Positions 45,388 to 54,763 of a DNA stretch of 64,000 nt are shown here, in pieces; within the stretch, counting starts at the first letter, position 1, and every line of letters starts with the position of its first letter. The stretch comes from Meghimatium bilineatum (Eukaryota > Mollusca > Gastropoda > Stylommatophora > Philomycidae): contig CM067304.1 in NCBI GenBank assembly GCA_034231615.1, positions 25,168,589-25,232,588 of the forward strand, given 5' to 3'. The notes below the pieces were generated by a model. The model was not told where the DNA came from. It saw only the letters and a list, made by a program, of their open reading frames with translations, and did not search any database. Position numbers and translations under genes: made by a program.

Positions 45388-45930
45388 GGAGCAGCTACTG
45401 CGATCACACCCTTCGCAGGAGAAGAGCACCGCTTCAAGGAGTGGATAGGCGAGATTGAGAAATATTCATTGGTGACAAAAGCCAATGACGACACAAAACG
45501 AATCATAGCGCTACAAGCAAGCCGTGGATTAGTTGCTGAGGTAATCCTTAAAAGGTTAGCAAGAACTCCGACGGAATCTTGGAAGGAACTACGAGCAGAA
45601 TTAGAAAGGAGGTATGCAGGCCTCACAGGGGAACAGTATGCACTGACAAAATTAGCAAAAATTAGCCAAAAACTGGACGAATCAATAAAGGCATATGGAG
45701 ACATGCTTACCAATTTAGCCGAAGAAGCGTTCCCAAATGAATTGGAAGAGAAAGGGGTGTGCAAACAGCTACTACACTATTTTATGGATGGATTGAAGCC
45801 AGGAGGCATAAGACGCCATGTGTTGGAGGAAGAGCCGACAACGATAGAAAAAGCCATCCAAATAGCAACAAAAAAGAACGCACAAAAAGGTGGGTTGATT
45901 ATAACATGGGTTCTCAAAGTCAAGATATGA
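45388..45930 (+). pseudogene. Gag capsid region, copy 1
   Basis: The open frame without an ATG encodes a retrotransposon Gag/capsid-like protein: TPFAGEEHRFKEWIGEIEKY, then DDTKRIIALQASRGLVAEVI, SWKELRAELERRYAG, and KISQKLDESIKAYGDMLTNL with LAEEAFP. This matches the retrotransposon Gag family pattern (F.G....F..W, W..L...L..R, L..I.Q...Es...Y...L..L...AF). A classical slippery heptamer lies at 45870-45876 near its 3' end, and the frame terminates at 45928-45930 beyond it. The zinc-finger frame continues in the -1 phase. The capsid assembles the virus-like particle in the cytoplasm. Confidence 0.8.
45870..45876 (+). promoter_or_regulatory. A_AAA_AAG slippery heptamer, copy 1
   Basis: The capsid frame reads ACA-AAA-AAG-AAC, which places A_AAA_AAG in exactly the X_XXY_YYZ register used for -1 ribosomal frameshifting. 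Sliding back one base enters the frame that encodes the CCHC zinc knuckle. Copy 2 has the same heptamer at 55246-55252. I have not folded a downstream stimulatory structure. Confidence 0.5.
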
Positions 45931-46229
45931 ATCAAGATACTCTAGCTGAAGCCGATAGAACATATCGGGGTAGAGATGAGGACCACCGTGGCCGGATACA
46001 GGGAACACGGAGACAGAGGCAGACCGAATTAATTAGGAATGGACAATGCTTCAACTGTGGGCAAAAAGGGCATCTCGCAAGAGAGTGCAGAGCAAGGAGA
46101 GAACATCACGAGGACAGGCAACTCACAAGCTCTCTCCCCAGGATTGAAAATTCAACAAATATAGGGAGTGTGGGAAACAGGAGTTCCGCTCAGGGAATGG
46201 GGCTTACCAGAGCGGAATCCGGAATCTAA
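45877..46229 (+). pseudogene. Nucleocapsid CCHC zinc knuckle region, copy 1
   Basis: In the -1 frame relative to capsid, a basic Arg/Asp/Glu-rich stretch leads to CFNCGQKGHLARECRAR (46048-46098), a perfect C-x2-C-x4-H-x4-C zinc knuckle that binds RNA during packaging. The frame ends at 46227-46229. The next domain (RRM-like plus protease) is in the original phase again, whose open part starts after a TAG at 46162-46164, so the two overlap by about 65 bases. One knuckle only is present. Confidence 0.85.
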
Positions 46230-46314
46230 GCCCCAACCAGAGAAGATCAAATGTGCGAATAATCAGGTCGGTTCTGAGAAGAAGAGAATTCACAGCCCAG
46301 GCTTAGACAATGGA

Positions 46315-46548
46315 ATCCGGCTGTTTATCAACGATATTAATAACAAAATACGATAAAGGGAAATAACGAATTATTTCAGTTGGTTCGGGGTGGTGAAGGA
46401 GGTTTCCTTGCCAGTATACCGCCACGGGAGACGTCGAAATTTTGCTTTTGTTGAGTTCAGCTCGAGGACAGAAAGAGCGGTCTGTTTTCAGTGGAACAAT
46501 TACATAGCGCACACTAAGGGCGTGACTATTGCACCGGCTAAGCCTTAC
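46315..46548 (+). pseudogene. RRM-like domain in the Gypsy polyprotein, copy 1
   Basis: Seventy-eight codons with the full beta-alpha-beta-beta-alpha-beta order of an RNA recognition motif. IRLFINDI (beta1, RNP2 at 46321-46338) is followed by helix 1 with EITNYFSWFG, VVKEVSLPV (beta2), RRNFAFVEF (beta3, RNP1 octamer 46435-46458 with both aromatic positions), SSRTERAVCFQWNN (helix 2) and GVTIAPAKP (beta4). A TAA at 46354-46356 interrupts helix 1 in frame, in both copies. The domain lies between nucleocapsid and protease, in frame with the protease. RRMs are standard in LINE ORF1 proteins but not, as far as I recall, in this position of Ty3/Gypsy Gag-Pol. RNA binding is inferred. Confidence 0.65.
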
Positions 46549-46699
46549 AAGAGACAAGAGGGCTACACGAAAACATTTGGGATTCGCCAAATGCAGCAGA
46601 AGGTAGAGATAAGAAGGCAGACGGAAGGACACCGTAACCACTGTCCAGGTAGAATCACAAGGGAGACGGGAAATTTCAGGTTGCAAGCCATACACGAGG

Positions 46700-47247
46700 A
46701 GAGTACCAGCCAGGGAGTCGCGCATCAGGACCGCACTGCAGAAATAAAAGACCCCTGTCTATGTGCAGTCACTATAGGTGGACGGACAGTCATAGCGTTG
46801 GTGAACACAGGAGCGGATGTCAACCTGATGAGCTCCGAGCTATACCAGGAAATAAACGCCCAAATGCAGTTTATAAATAAAAAGATTCCCTTGGAATCAG
46901 TGACGGGAGAACCTCTTACAACATGGGGTACGGCTAGAACCAGATTCCTCATAGGAAAAGCGTCGTTCCAACATGATTTCCACATTGCGGAAACTCCACA
47001 CCGGAGTTTGATACTTGGAAGAGATTTCCTTCGTCGGAAAGAAGTCAATGTACAGTACGGCATGCCAAGTTTGGAGATTAAGGGAGAGAGCGTAGCCTTA
47101 GAGGAAAGAGCCACTGGCGCCATCGTCAGATTGGAAGATGAGTGGATACTGAAACCGAACTCGACAAACATAGTTATAGCCTCGGTGGAGACCAGCCCTT
47201 TCTACTTGTCAGGGACAGTGATGCGGACTACAGAAATCGCCGGTTGA
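46700..47247 (+). pseudogene. Aspartic protease region, copy 1
   Basis: It continues the RRM frame. The retropepsin-like domain shows VIALVNTGADVNLMSSELY (46792-46848) and a second conserved segment SLILGRDFLRR (47006-47038). The flap region lies between. The catalytic triplet is Asn-Thr-Gly (AAC at 46804-46806) where Asp-Thr/Ser-Gly is required, so the protease should be inactive. The frame ends at TGA 47245-47247. The whole open stretch 46390-47247 is the longest in the element (285 codons). Confidence 0.8.
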
Positions 47248-47812
47248 GACATCGATGACGAGTCAGGTCTGCAAATCATAGAAGGAATAAACAGGCTTGA
47301 TGAACAGCGCAGATTACGAATGATGGTGTTTAACTGTACATGAAGGACTAAAAGGAACCAGAAGGGAGAGAAGTTGGGACTCGCAACCCCAGCAGAGAGA
47401 GAGGAGCACATGCTTGCAAAAGGTGTTCCGAGTGTGGCTAGAATACCCACCCACGCCAGGATTATCCAGGAAGTAAGGCATGACCTGGAGAGACACCAAA
47501 AAGCAGAGGCCACTCTGTGAGCTGAGGAGCGTTTGAAGACACTATTGGAGCAATTGGAAGTAGAACCGTAGCATAGAAATTTGGTGGAAGGCCTGGTGTC
47601 CCAGTACCAGGACGTGTTTACCTTTAACGACCTGGAGTTGGGGCGGACGACTACAGTTGCGATGGACATCGACACCGGAGACCACCCTCCAATAGCCTTG
47701 AGGCCTTACCGAACCCCGTTGAAGAGCAGAGAGATAGTATAAAGAGCCATACAGGATATGTTGGGAGGCCGGCATAATTGAGAGGTCGAGATCGGAGTGG
47801 GCCTCGCCAATT
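47248..47812 (+). pseudogene. Protease-to-RT linker, broken, copy 1
   Basis: Decayed coding sequence. Near its end one frame shows a VAMDIDTGDHPPIALRPYRT segment, the typical approach to Ty3/Gypsy RT. An in-frame TAA (about 47740) and a frameshift near 47775 separate it from the RT core. No integrase motif is present here. Confidence 0.6.
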
Positions 47813-48507
47813 TTGTTAGTGGGTAAACGGGATGGGACCTATCGTTTTTGCTGCGATTTCAGGGCGCTAAACCAGGTCACCAAAAACGTAGCATACCCAA
47901 TACCTCGGATAGATGATATCCTCGGAGTACTGAACGGTTCGCGATACTTTACGAAGTTAGACGCCCGTTCAGGATTCTGGTGCATTCCAATGTCAAGGGA
48001 CGCCAAGGATAAAGGCACCTTCAGCTCACATGTAGGTACATTTTCATGGAATCGCATGCCCTTCGGGTTAAAGAAGCACCTGCCTACTAAATGAATCTGA
48101 TGGACGTAGTATTGGCGAGAATGCAGAAATTTGCGTTGGCCTACATGGGCGACATTTTAATACATACAGCCGGGAGCATGGCAGAACACATCGTGCACAT
48201 TGGGAAAGTGTCCGAAAGACTACGTGAACACTTCGTCAAACTCAAACTAGGAAAGTGTGAATTCATAAAACCAGAGACAAAATACGAGGGGTTCATTGTC
48301 AGTCGAGACGGAATCAAGCTTGACCAAGAGAAAATTTTAGCTATTAGAAATCTTGCAGCGCCTACCAACGTGAGAGGAGTGAGAGGCTTCGTCGGAATGT
48401 GCGGATACTACAGAAGGTTAATTCCTACTTTCTCCCGTATTGCCGAACCCCTCATTGCAATGACCAAGAAGTTGGCCCGATTCAAATGGACGGACGAGTG
48501 TCAGTAG
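47813..48507 (+). pseudogene. Reverse transcriptase, copy 1 (YMGD)
   Basis: Ty3/Gypsy RT in two pieces: 47813-48094 (RFCCDFRALNQVTKN, YFTKLDARSGFWCIPM with the motif A Asp, TFSWNRMPFGLK) and 48091-48507 (LAYMGDILIHTA, GKCEFIKPETKYEGFIVSRD, RGFVGMCGYYRRLIPTFSRI). A one-base deletion and a TAA near 48080-48092 separate the pieces. The catalytic YMDD box is YMGD (48142-48153, GGC for GAC), which removes one of the two metal-binding aspartates. The frame closes with a TAG at 48505-48507 shared with copy 2. Confidence 0.9.
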
Positions 48508-49104
48508 GCATTTGACTATATTAAAGAGAACTTAACCACCGTACCCGTTGTCGCTCACCCGGATGTAGGACTCGAGTTCATACTCTACAACGACGCGTCA
48601 GATCACGCCATCGGAGCCTGCCTAGTGCAACCTACATTAGATGGAGAGAAAGGTGTGCTGCCAGGAGTGAGACATGAGAAATCCATATACTTCCTGTCTC
48701 ACAAACTGAGCAAATCCCAGATGAAGTGGCATACGGTTGAGAAGGAGGCATACGCCCTATATTTTGCATTGCAAAAACTACATATTTATTTGCACGACGC
48801 AAAGTTCACGGACCACCAACCCTTAAAATCTATGCTGGAAAAACTCATAAACAATAAAAAGATACAGGCCTGGGCCCTAAATATACAAGGGTACGACGCC
48901 AAATTGGAATATATATCAGTAACAGAGAACACCTGCGCAGATCTGTTGTCACGAGTTCCGTACCAGGACCTACCCAAAGAAAAGGACAATGAGAACACAG
49001 AACCAGAGAGAGATGACAGAAATTGGCAGATAAACGCACTGATACCTGTAAGAAAAATAGGAATGATGTCCCCGAAAGCACCGAAGGATATGAGATTTTG
49101 CTAA
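48508..49104 (+). pseudogene. RNase H, copy 1
   Basis: The Gypsy RNase H follows the TAG that ends the RT piece. It shows VGLEFILYNDASDHAIGACL (first Asp), SHKLSKSQMKWHTVEKEAYA (Glu), FTDHQPLKSML (third Asp) and the C-terminal ENTCADLLSRVPY (last Asp). The acidic residues expected for catalysis are all visible, and the 199-codon stretch is uninterrupted. It has no start of its own; expression would need readthrough of the TAG. Confidence 0.85.
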
Positions 49105-49480
49105 CAGAGGAAAAAGTCTCCAGGGCAGAATTACGGCAGGCCGAACATAAGAGACAGGCAGCAGAGGAACGAAGAGAAACACTTCATTAGAACTGAAACC
49201 TTTATATGAAACAGCGCGGACGAAAGAGCAGACCAGAGAGATCCAGCTTTTGCAAGAACAGTTATGGACCGCAAGACAGGAAACCGAAACACTTGCCCGA
49301 GCCCTGTTGGTAGTATGCTAAAGAAGTAGCCATGGCACTAGCACGAAGGGTTCTAGCGAGAGCCAGGAATTAACTAGCCTAGTTATACAATGCATATGAT
49401 TTTTTTTTCTACATATGGGGAGGATACATAATCATTATATTGTTTAGTGAAGATTTTTATATAAGTAAATACAAATCTTG
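49105..49480 (+). other. Post-RNase H region without integrase, copy 1
   Basis: About 375 bp where the HHCC zinc-binding and D,D35E integrase domains should begin. Only a charged Glu/Arg/Ala/Gln-rich, coiled-coil-like stretch (for example RAELRQAEHKRQAAEERRE) is seen, then AT-rich sequence. The integrase is absent in both copies. Confidence 0.7.
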
Positions 49481-49501
49481 AAAAAGTAGAGAGGGAGTAA
49501 A
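49481..49501 (+). promoter_or_regulatory. Polypurine tract, copy 1
   Basis: An A/G-rich run (AAAAAGTAGAGAGGGAGTAAA) directly before the 3' LTR, with two T interruptions. This is the expected plus-strand primer position. The same run precedes the 3' LTR of copy 2 (58845-58865). Confidence 0.65.
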
Positions 49502-50076
49502 TGTACCAGAGTGTCCTGGTACTTAGTTCTGCTTTTAGAAAGGCATAGAGAGTTTGTGAGGAGATAGATATGGTGCGCAGAAAAAGATGACGTCAGGAAC
49601 GATGTCAGATGGAGACGGCAGAAAAAAAAGAGAAATATGGCAGCCGAGAAACAAGAAAGGCCGTTATATTGGCGCACGATGAGAATGGCAAAGTTGGGTC
49701 ACACTTTGATCCTCTTCGTTATGTGAAGAAACCACATGTCATCCTATGATTACTTAGTTTGATTTTTGCAACTGTTGTGTTTGATTGCATTTAATCAAGT
49801 CATGGCATTATCATAAGTGCATCATGAACAATGATATCAATGCTTATGGCTATTGCAAGGCATTGGAGTTCTAGCATTTCTCATCTGTCTGGTGTTTCTA
49901 ATTATTGATGCAATATTATATGAGAAATTGAGATGCTGCAATATTGTTTGAGAAATTGCGCGGCTGCAATATTTTATGATTAAAAGTGGTGTGAAATTTA
50001 CACGGTGTTACGGTATCATTTACAAGAAGATTATTATTACTACACGGCGTTACAAGTATTATTTATTACTATTACA
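49502..50076 (+). repeat. 3' LTR, copy 1
   Basis: A 575-bp LTR from TGTACC to TTACA, with one copy of the ~40-bp internal segment that is doubled in the 5' LTR. It is followed by the primer-binding-site sequence again, not by host DNA. Confidence 0.9.
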
Positions 50077-50329
50077 CTGGTGCATGTGAACAGGATCGGT
50101 TTAGAACCTGGGTTTATCAGCGGTTCATTGCGAAGTATCAAATGATGTTTGGACTGCTTCAGAAATTCATGATCTATAACATATGGTTATAAGAAGAAAC
50201 AGTCGTATCAGACAACAGAAGTTTGGATTGTTTCTGGAGATACATTATTTTTACACAGCGTTACGGTATAATTTACAAGAAGATTATTATTACTACACGG
50301 CGTTACAAGTATCGTTTATTACTATTACA
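50077..50329 (+). repeat. Leader copy plus LTR fragment beyond the 3' LTR, copy 1
   Basis: 50077-50249 repeats the leader downstream of the 5' LTR (44707-44882), including the primer-binding site. 50250-50329 repeats the last 80 bp of the LTR and ends at the host junction. The element end is therefore LTR - short leader - partial LTR, the remains of a second, almost wholly deleted element or of a recombination between tandem LTRs. Confidence 0.75.
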
Positions 50330-51059
50330 AGTGAACTATACTACAATACTCTCCCGCGGCAATTAAGGCTTCTGAACGAGGAAAACAAAAACTCGATCAG
50401 ATATATAATCATTTTGCACATACCTCTTAAAAAAATTAATGTATTCGACAAATAAATGCAAAATTTACCTGAAAGTAAGAAAGTTATTCAAATAAGCACA
50501 CAATTATGACTTAGCTCTGAGTATGAAAATGTTAGTGTCGGCTCAAGCTGGAAATGAACTAATATACCGTAAACCACAGTACAAAACTATAGACATCGCA
50601 TATTTCAAATTGCAATTCACTGTTTCAGAAGCAATAGATCCATCCCCACTCTTGGATAAATTTTTAATGATATCTAGCACTTAAAAAATGCAAACAAGAT
50701 AAGATATTGGACTATAATTATAATTGAGATCATATATAAGCAACCGCCATCTTCTCCTACCGGAAGTGGCAGCTACGGTTATAGATGCGCTGTATAGTTG
50801 AAAACATATATCACATAAGTATTGGTTAAAAGAATTTCACTGGATGTCCCAAGGTGGTAGTTACGGGAAATGAATTCAGTAAAACCCATTTTGACATTTT
50901 ATGATAATTGTACAAAGTTATTTACAATTTTTGTAAAAATTTTGAAATAAAATATAATGGGAAATGATTTGAAGACTTGCAATGGTCAACCTGGCGGCCT
51001 TAAACAATTAAGAGAGTCCAAAAGTGTGAGGATAATTCTGAGAGCATTGTGTTTGTGAT

Positions 51060-51529
51060 GTAGGGAGGGGAAAGTTGGGTTTGCATATATTCAATCGGTT
51101 CTGTCATAAACAGCAAATACAATCGGAAAGGAACATTGAAAATTGAAGGAGATGTTGCAATGAACCTGCAATTAAAATGAAACAATGTTGCAATAGAGTG
51201 CAGAAGTGTTGATCAACTGCAGATCAGAGCCAGTACGAAGAACGGCATTTTGTTACCGGTGTTTATTCTAGAAACATTGAGATATCTTGCGACCAAATCG
51301 ATATAAGGTAACCATGGATAATTTGGGAGAGATAATGAAAACCCTTATAATCAAGAAGGTAGAGACGGTTATATGGGAAATACCAGTTGTAGGTATAGAT
51401 GAGCCAATGACTGGTTTCATTTACAAAAGTGTATCATTGACAGTGTCAGTTTACAAACCTTCTGAATATACAAGATATAAAAATTGTAAATATAAAGGCA
51501 ATATTAGTCAAGAGTGTACTAATATATAA
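51060..51529 (+). pseudogene. LINE ORF1 (Gag-like) remnant, unit 4
   Basis: Open stretch 51287-51529, as in unit 3, with the same decayed knuckle YKNCKYKGNISQEC. The upstream half is more decayed than in units 1-3. Confidence 0.5.
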
Positions 51530-51649
51530 TAATAAAAGTAATAATGATAGACACGCTCATTAGATCTCTAATAATCCAAGGAGAGGTAATCAAATAAAAT
51601 ATTTTTTGTACAATACAACTAATTGGATAATATAATTTACTTACTTAAT

Positions 51650-51875
51650 GAGTAGCCAAATTTAACAAGGCATGAACCATTGTGGGCCACGTGCAATCAG
51701 GGAAACACCATAGACCATATGTTATTTAAATGTCAAACATGCAATAAACCAAGGGAGGAGAGTGGAAACCATTTTACCAACAAGCAGATTCATATCATTT
51801 TAGGAAATATGTTATGGTCTAAAGTAGAAATGAAACAAATACAATTATTAGACCATTTATGGCAAGTTTAACCTT
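51650..51875 (+). pseudogene. LINE ORF2 C-terminal tail, best copy (unit 4)
   Basis: A 63-codon stretch (51680-51871) reads WATCNQGNTIDHMLFKCQTC, the C-x2-C...H...C tail that follows RNase H in Jockey/I-like ORF2. An almost identical copy lies at 61050-61241 in unit 5. Units 1-3 carry more decayed versions near 32755-32940, 37530-37730 and 42290-42490. The RT itself is absent from all units. Confidence 0.65.
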
Positions 51876-52445
51876 AAAATATTTAATAATGCAACGTCTT
51901 TATATAATATAGAGCCCTCGACGTTAAAAAGAGCTTGAAACTCAATGTCAATCAATCAATTCTGACATTTTATAATACATTCTCTTGCTTCAATATTATT
52001 CACAATCTTTTTATAAACCTTTGGAAAGAACAGAAACAGGAAATAATAAGAATATTTACTTGTGACTCAGACATTTGTGTGATTTCGAGGCAAGAAACAA
52101 TCTTAGAAGAGTATGCTTTGGGAACCAACGACGGGCAACTAGCGTTTCAAATACATTTAGTCAAGTCTGGCTTAAGTAATAAATATAGCCATGAAGGAAT
52201 ATTGAAAATACAGGCGATATCGTGCGAGGCATGTATTTCAAACAGAAAGATGTGATTATACAGAATACAAGTGTGAACCACCTGAAGATCAGAGGCAGTA
52301 GGCAAAAGTCTCAACAAGAGAATACAATTCTCAAATAAACGACTTTTCCATAATACAAAATTCCTGTGGGTTGTCTAATTATAAACGATTTGAAACAACA
52401 TTCGGATTTAAGGAAAATTCTATACAATGTTACGCCTTATAATAT

Positions 52446-53193
52446 TGTGGTATTGCGTTTCACGCAGTTTCCTTGTTTTGATTGTCATATTGAAATTTTC
52501 CACTGCAACTTTTCGTCTTGTAAGTACTTTGAAGTTTTAGTTATTAGTTTAGCTTCATTTCCATCCATATCGTCTGTTACCATGCATTCTGTACAACACT
52601 TCGTCAACTGTGTGCGTTATTATGCCATTGTTTCTTTCAGGCTTTTGTCGCATGACATCCGTCATACAGCCACTGAACTGGCTCTCGTTACGTTCAAGAA
52701 GACCAAATTCTTCTGTCACTGCCATTTTGTTGTCACTTGTGACCGTCGTCATGTTATTACTAAAGGATTTCCTCCAAACTTCATCCATCTGCCGGTTTCT
52801 TGTACCCGCGTGAGCAGCGCTCACACCGACGCATAGACGACAAATTCACGTTTCAACGCATGCGTATTATATCTTCTAACTATACTTATCTTTTATCTGA
52901 TCTAGACTCTTCTAAAGTCGTACGTTTAAAGTTCCTTACTTACAACAACATTCTACTATACTCCCTCTTTCGGGGTATTATCCACGTTCTAAACGGTAAA
53001 TTGTACCATTTTATGTGCACTCATCACAACAATAAACTCAATTCTCTTCAATCCACATCTCACGTTGTTTTCCCCCGTTCTAGTCCTGATGTAGCTAATT
53101 CTCCACTACCTCGTCTCACTAATCCCTCTGACATTACCACTTCACACCTGACCACTAATGCTGATGTTCATCTTCCTGGTAATAGAACGCACC
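52446..53193 (+). pseudogene. Penelope-like element N-terminal fragment, unit 4
   Basis: Same fragment and same 3' breakpoint as unit 3. The frame runs past the breakpoint into non-PLE sequence, giving a chimeric 172-codon open frame (52800-53318) whose last ~45 codons are not PLE. Confidence 0.8.
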
Positions 53194-53462
53194 GGTGGTG
53201 CGTTGAAATATACAAAACAAATATTATATCAAGAAAAGAACATTATATAAAACATATATTACAAATGATCACCTTTAGATATACACAGGTGAATCTAAAA
53301 GTCAAAAGGAACAACTAGGCCCTGGTATAGCGGTACCATAATTAAATATATATACACATTATAAACTATATGAACGTCTATCGATATTCTCAATTATAGC
53401 AATAATTAATATTAGCAATAGTCAAATAATTTAAACATTATCAGAATACAACTAACTCAGTT

Positions 53463-54077
53463 TGTACCAGAGTGTCCTGGTACTTAGTTCTGCTTTTAGA
53501 AAGGCATAGAGAGTTTGTGAGGAGATAGATATGGTGCGCAGAAAAAGATAACGTCAGGAACGATGTCAGATGAAGACGGCAGAAAAAAAGAGAAATATGG
53601 CATCCGAGAAACAAGAAAGGCCGTTATATTGGCGCACGATGAGAATGGCAAAGTTGGGTCACCCTTTGATCCTCTTCATTATGTGAGGATACCACAGGTC
53701 ACCCTTTGATTCTCTTCGTTATGTGAAGAAACCACAGGTCATCCTATGATTACGTAGTTTGATTTTTGCAACTGTTGTGTTTGATTGTATCTCATCAAGT
53801 CATTGCATTATCATAAGTGCATCATGAACAATGATATTAATGCATATGGCTATTGCAAGGCATTGGAGTTCTAGCATTTCTCATCTGTCTGGTGTTTCTA
53901 ATTATTGATGCAATATTGTTTGAGAAATTGAGCGGCTGCAATATTGTTTGAGAAATTGAGCGGCTGCAATATTTTATGATTAAAAGTGGTGTGAAATGTT
54001 ACACGGTGTTACGGTATCATTTACAAGAAGATTATTATTACTACACGGCGTTACAAGTATTGTTTATTACTATTACA
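53463..54077 (+). repeat. 5' LTR, copy 2
   Basis: A 615-bp LTR with the same ~40-bp internal doublet as the 5' LTR of copy 1. The primer-binding site starts at 54079 (TGGTGCATGTTAACAGGA, one change from copy 1). Confidence 0.9.
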
Positions 54078-54763
54078 CTGGTGCATGTTAACAGGATCGG
54101 TTTAGAACCTGGGTTTATCAGCGGTTCATTGCGAAGTATCAAATGAAGTTTGGACTGCTTCAGAAATTCATGATCTATAACATATGGTTATAAGAAGAAA
54201 CAGTCGTATCAGACAACAGAAGTTTGGATTGTTTCTGGAGATACATTATTTTTTTTGTTGAGTGTGTTGGTATCCATATGGTGATTTGCATTCAAATCTT
54301 ATTGCGGAGTATCAACTGAAGCGAGTGTGACATTATACGTAAATTCATGATATACAACATATTGTTATAAGAAGGAACAGTCGTACCAGAACTTGAAGTT
54401 TGGTTGTTTTAGAACATACATATTATTTACGTGTGTGCTGGTGTCCATAATAGTAAATTGCATGTTGTTTAAAATATTAGCGCACATAAATTTTTGTGTA
54501 AGATAATAACTCATACTGTTGACATAAATAATCAAGAGTACAAATTGAAATTGTTCCTAAACTCATATTTTAGGAATCTATGTAAGGTTATGTTAGGTGA
54601 AGAACAGTAACCCTTGTCACCTCATAGCTGGTTTGAAATTGTCAAATTGTTTACATTAACCTAGAATGGAACAAAAGATAGAAGATAGCTGAAAATCAGA
54701 AATCAAAATCACAGAAACCGAAAGGGGATTGATACAGGATTTAATGGAGACACTAAGGTATAG

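Larger units (their letters stand above)
44093..50329 (+). mobile_element. Ty3/Gypsy-type LTR retrotransposon, copy 1
   Basis: A 6.24-kb element inserted in a LINE RNase H remnant. The uninterrupted site is seen at about 36160-36185 and 40922-40950. It has a 5' LTR (44093-44706), primer-binding site, Gag (capsid and CCHC), RRM-like domain, protease, RT, RNase H, polypurine tract and 3' LTR (49502-50076). The element does not end at the 3' LTR: a copy of the leader (50077-50249) and an 80-bp LTR 3' end (50250-50329) follow. Flanks read AGTT before TGTACC and AGTG after TTACA, a near 4-bp target duplication. No integrase is visible. Confidence 0.92.
41408..50779 (+). repeat. Array unit 3, with LTR element
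   Basis: ORF1-like 41700-42157, alpha about 42450-43070, PLE N-terminal part 43075-43833. A direct jump to the RNase H flank (43835-44092) follows, then the LTR retrotransposon (44093-50329) inserted in the RNase H remnant, and the rest of the flank. Confidence 0.85.

Noticed and set aside
45333..45764. Long antisense open frames across the Gypsy element (for example 143, 148 and 157 codons)
   Set aside because: They run opposite to Gag, protease and RT motifs, recur identically in both copies and show no family features of their own.
44093..50329. Endogenous retrovirus with an envelope gene
   Set aside because: No envelope-like frame follows RNase H. Only about 375 bp lie between RNase H and the 3' LTR, with no signal peptide or membrane segment.
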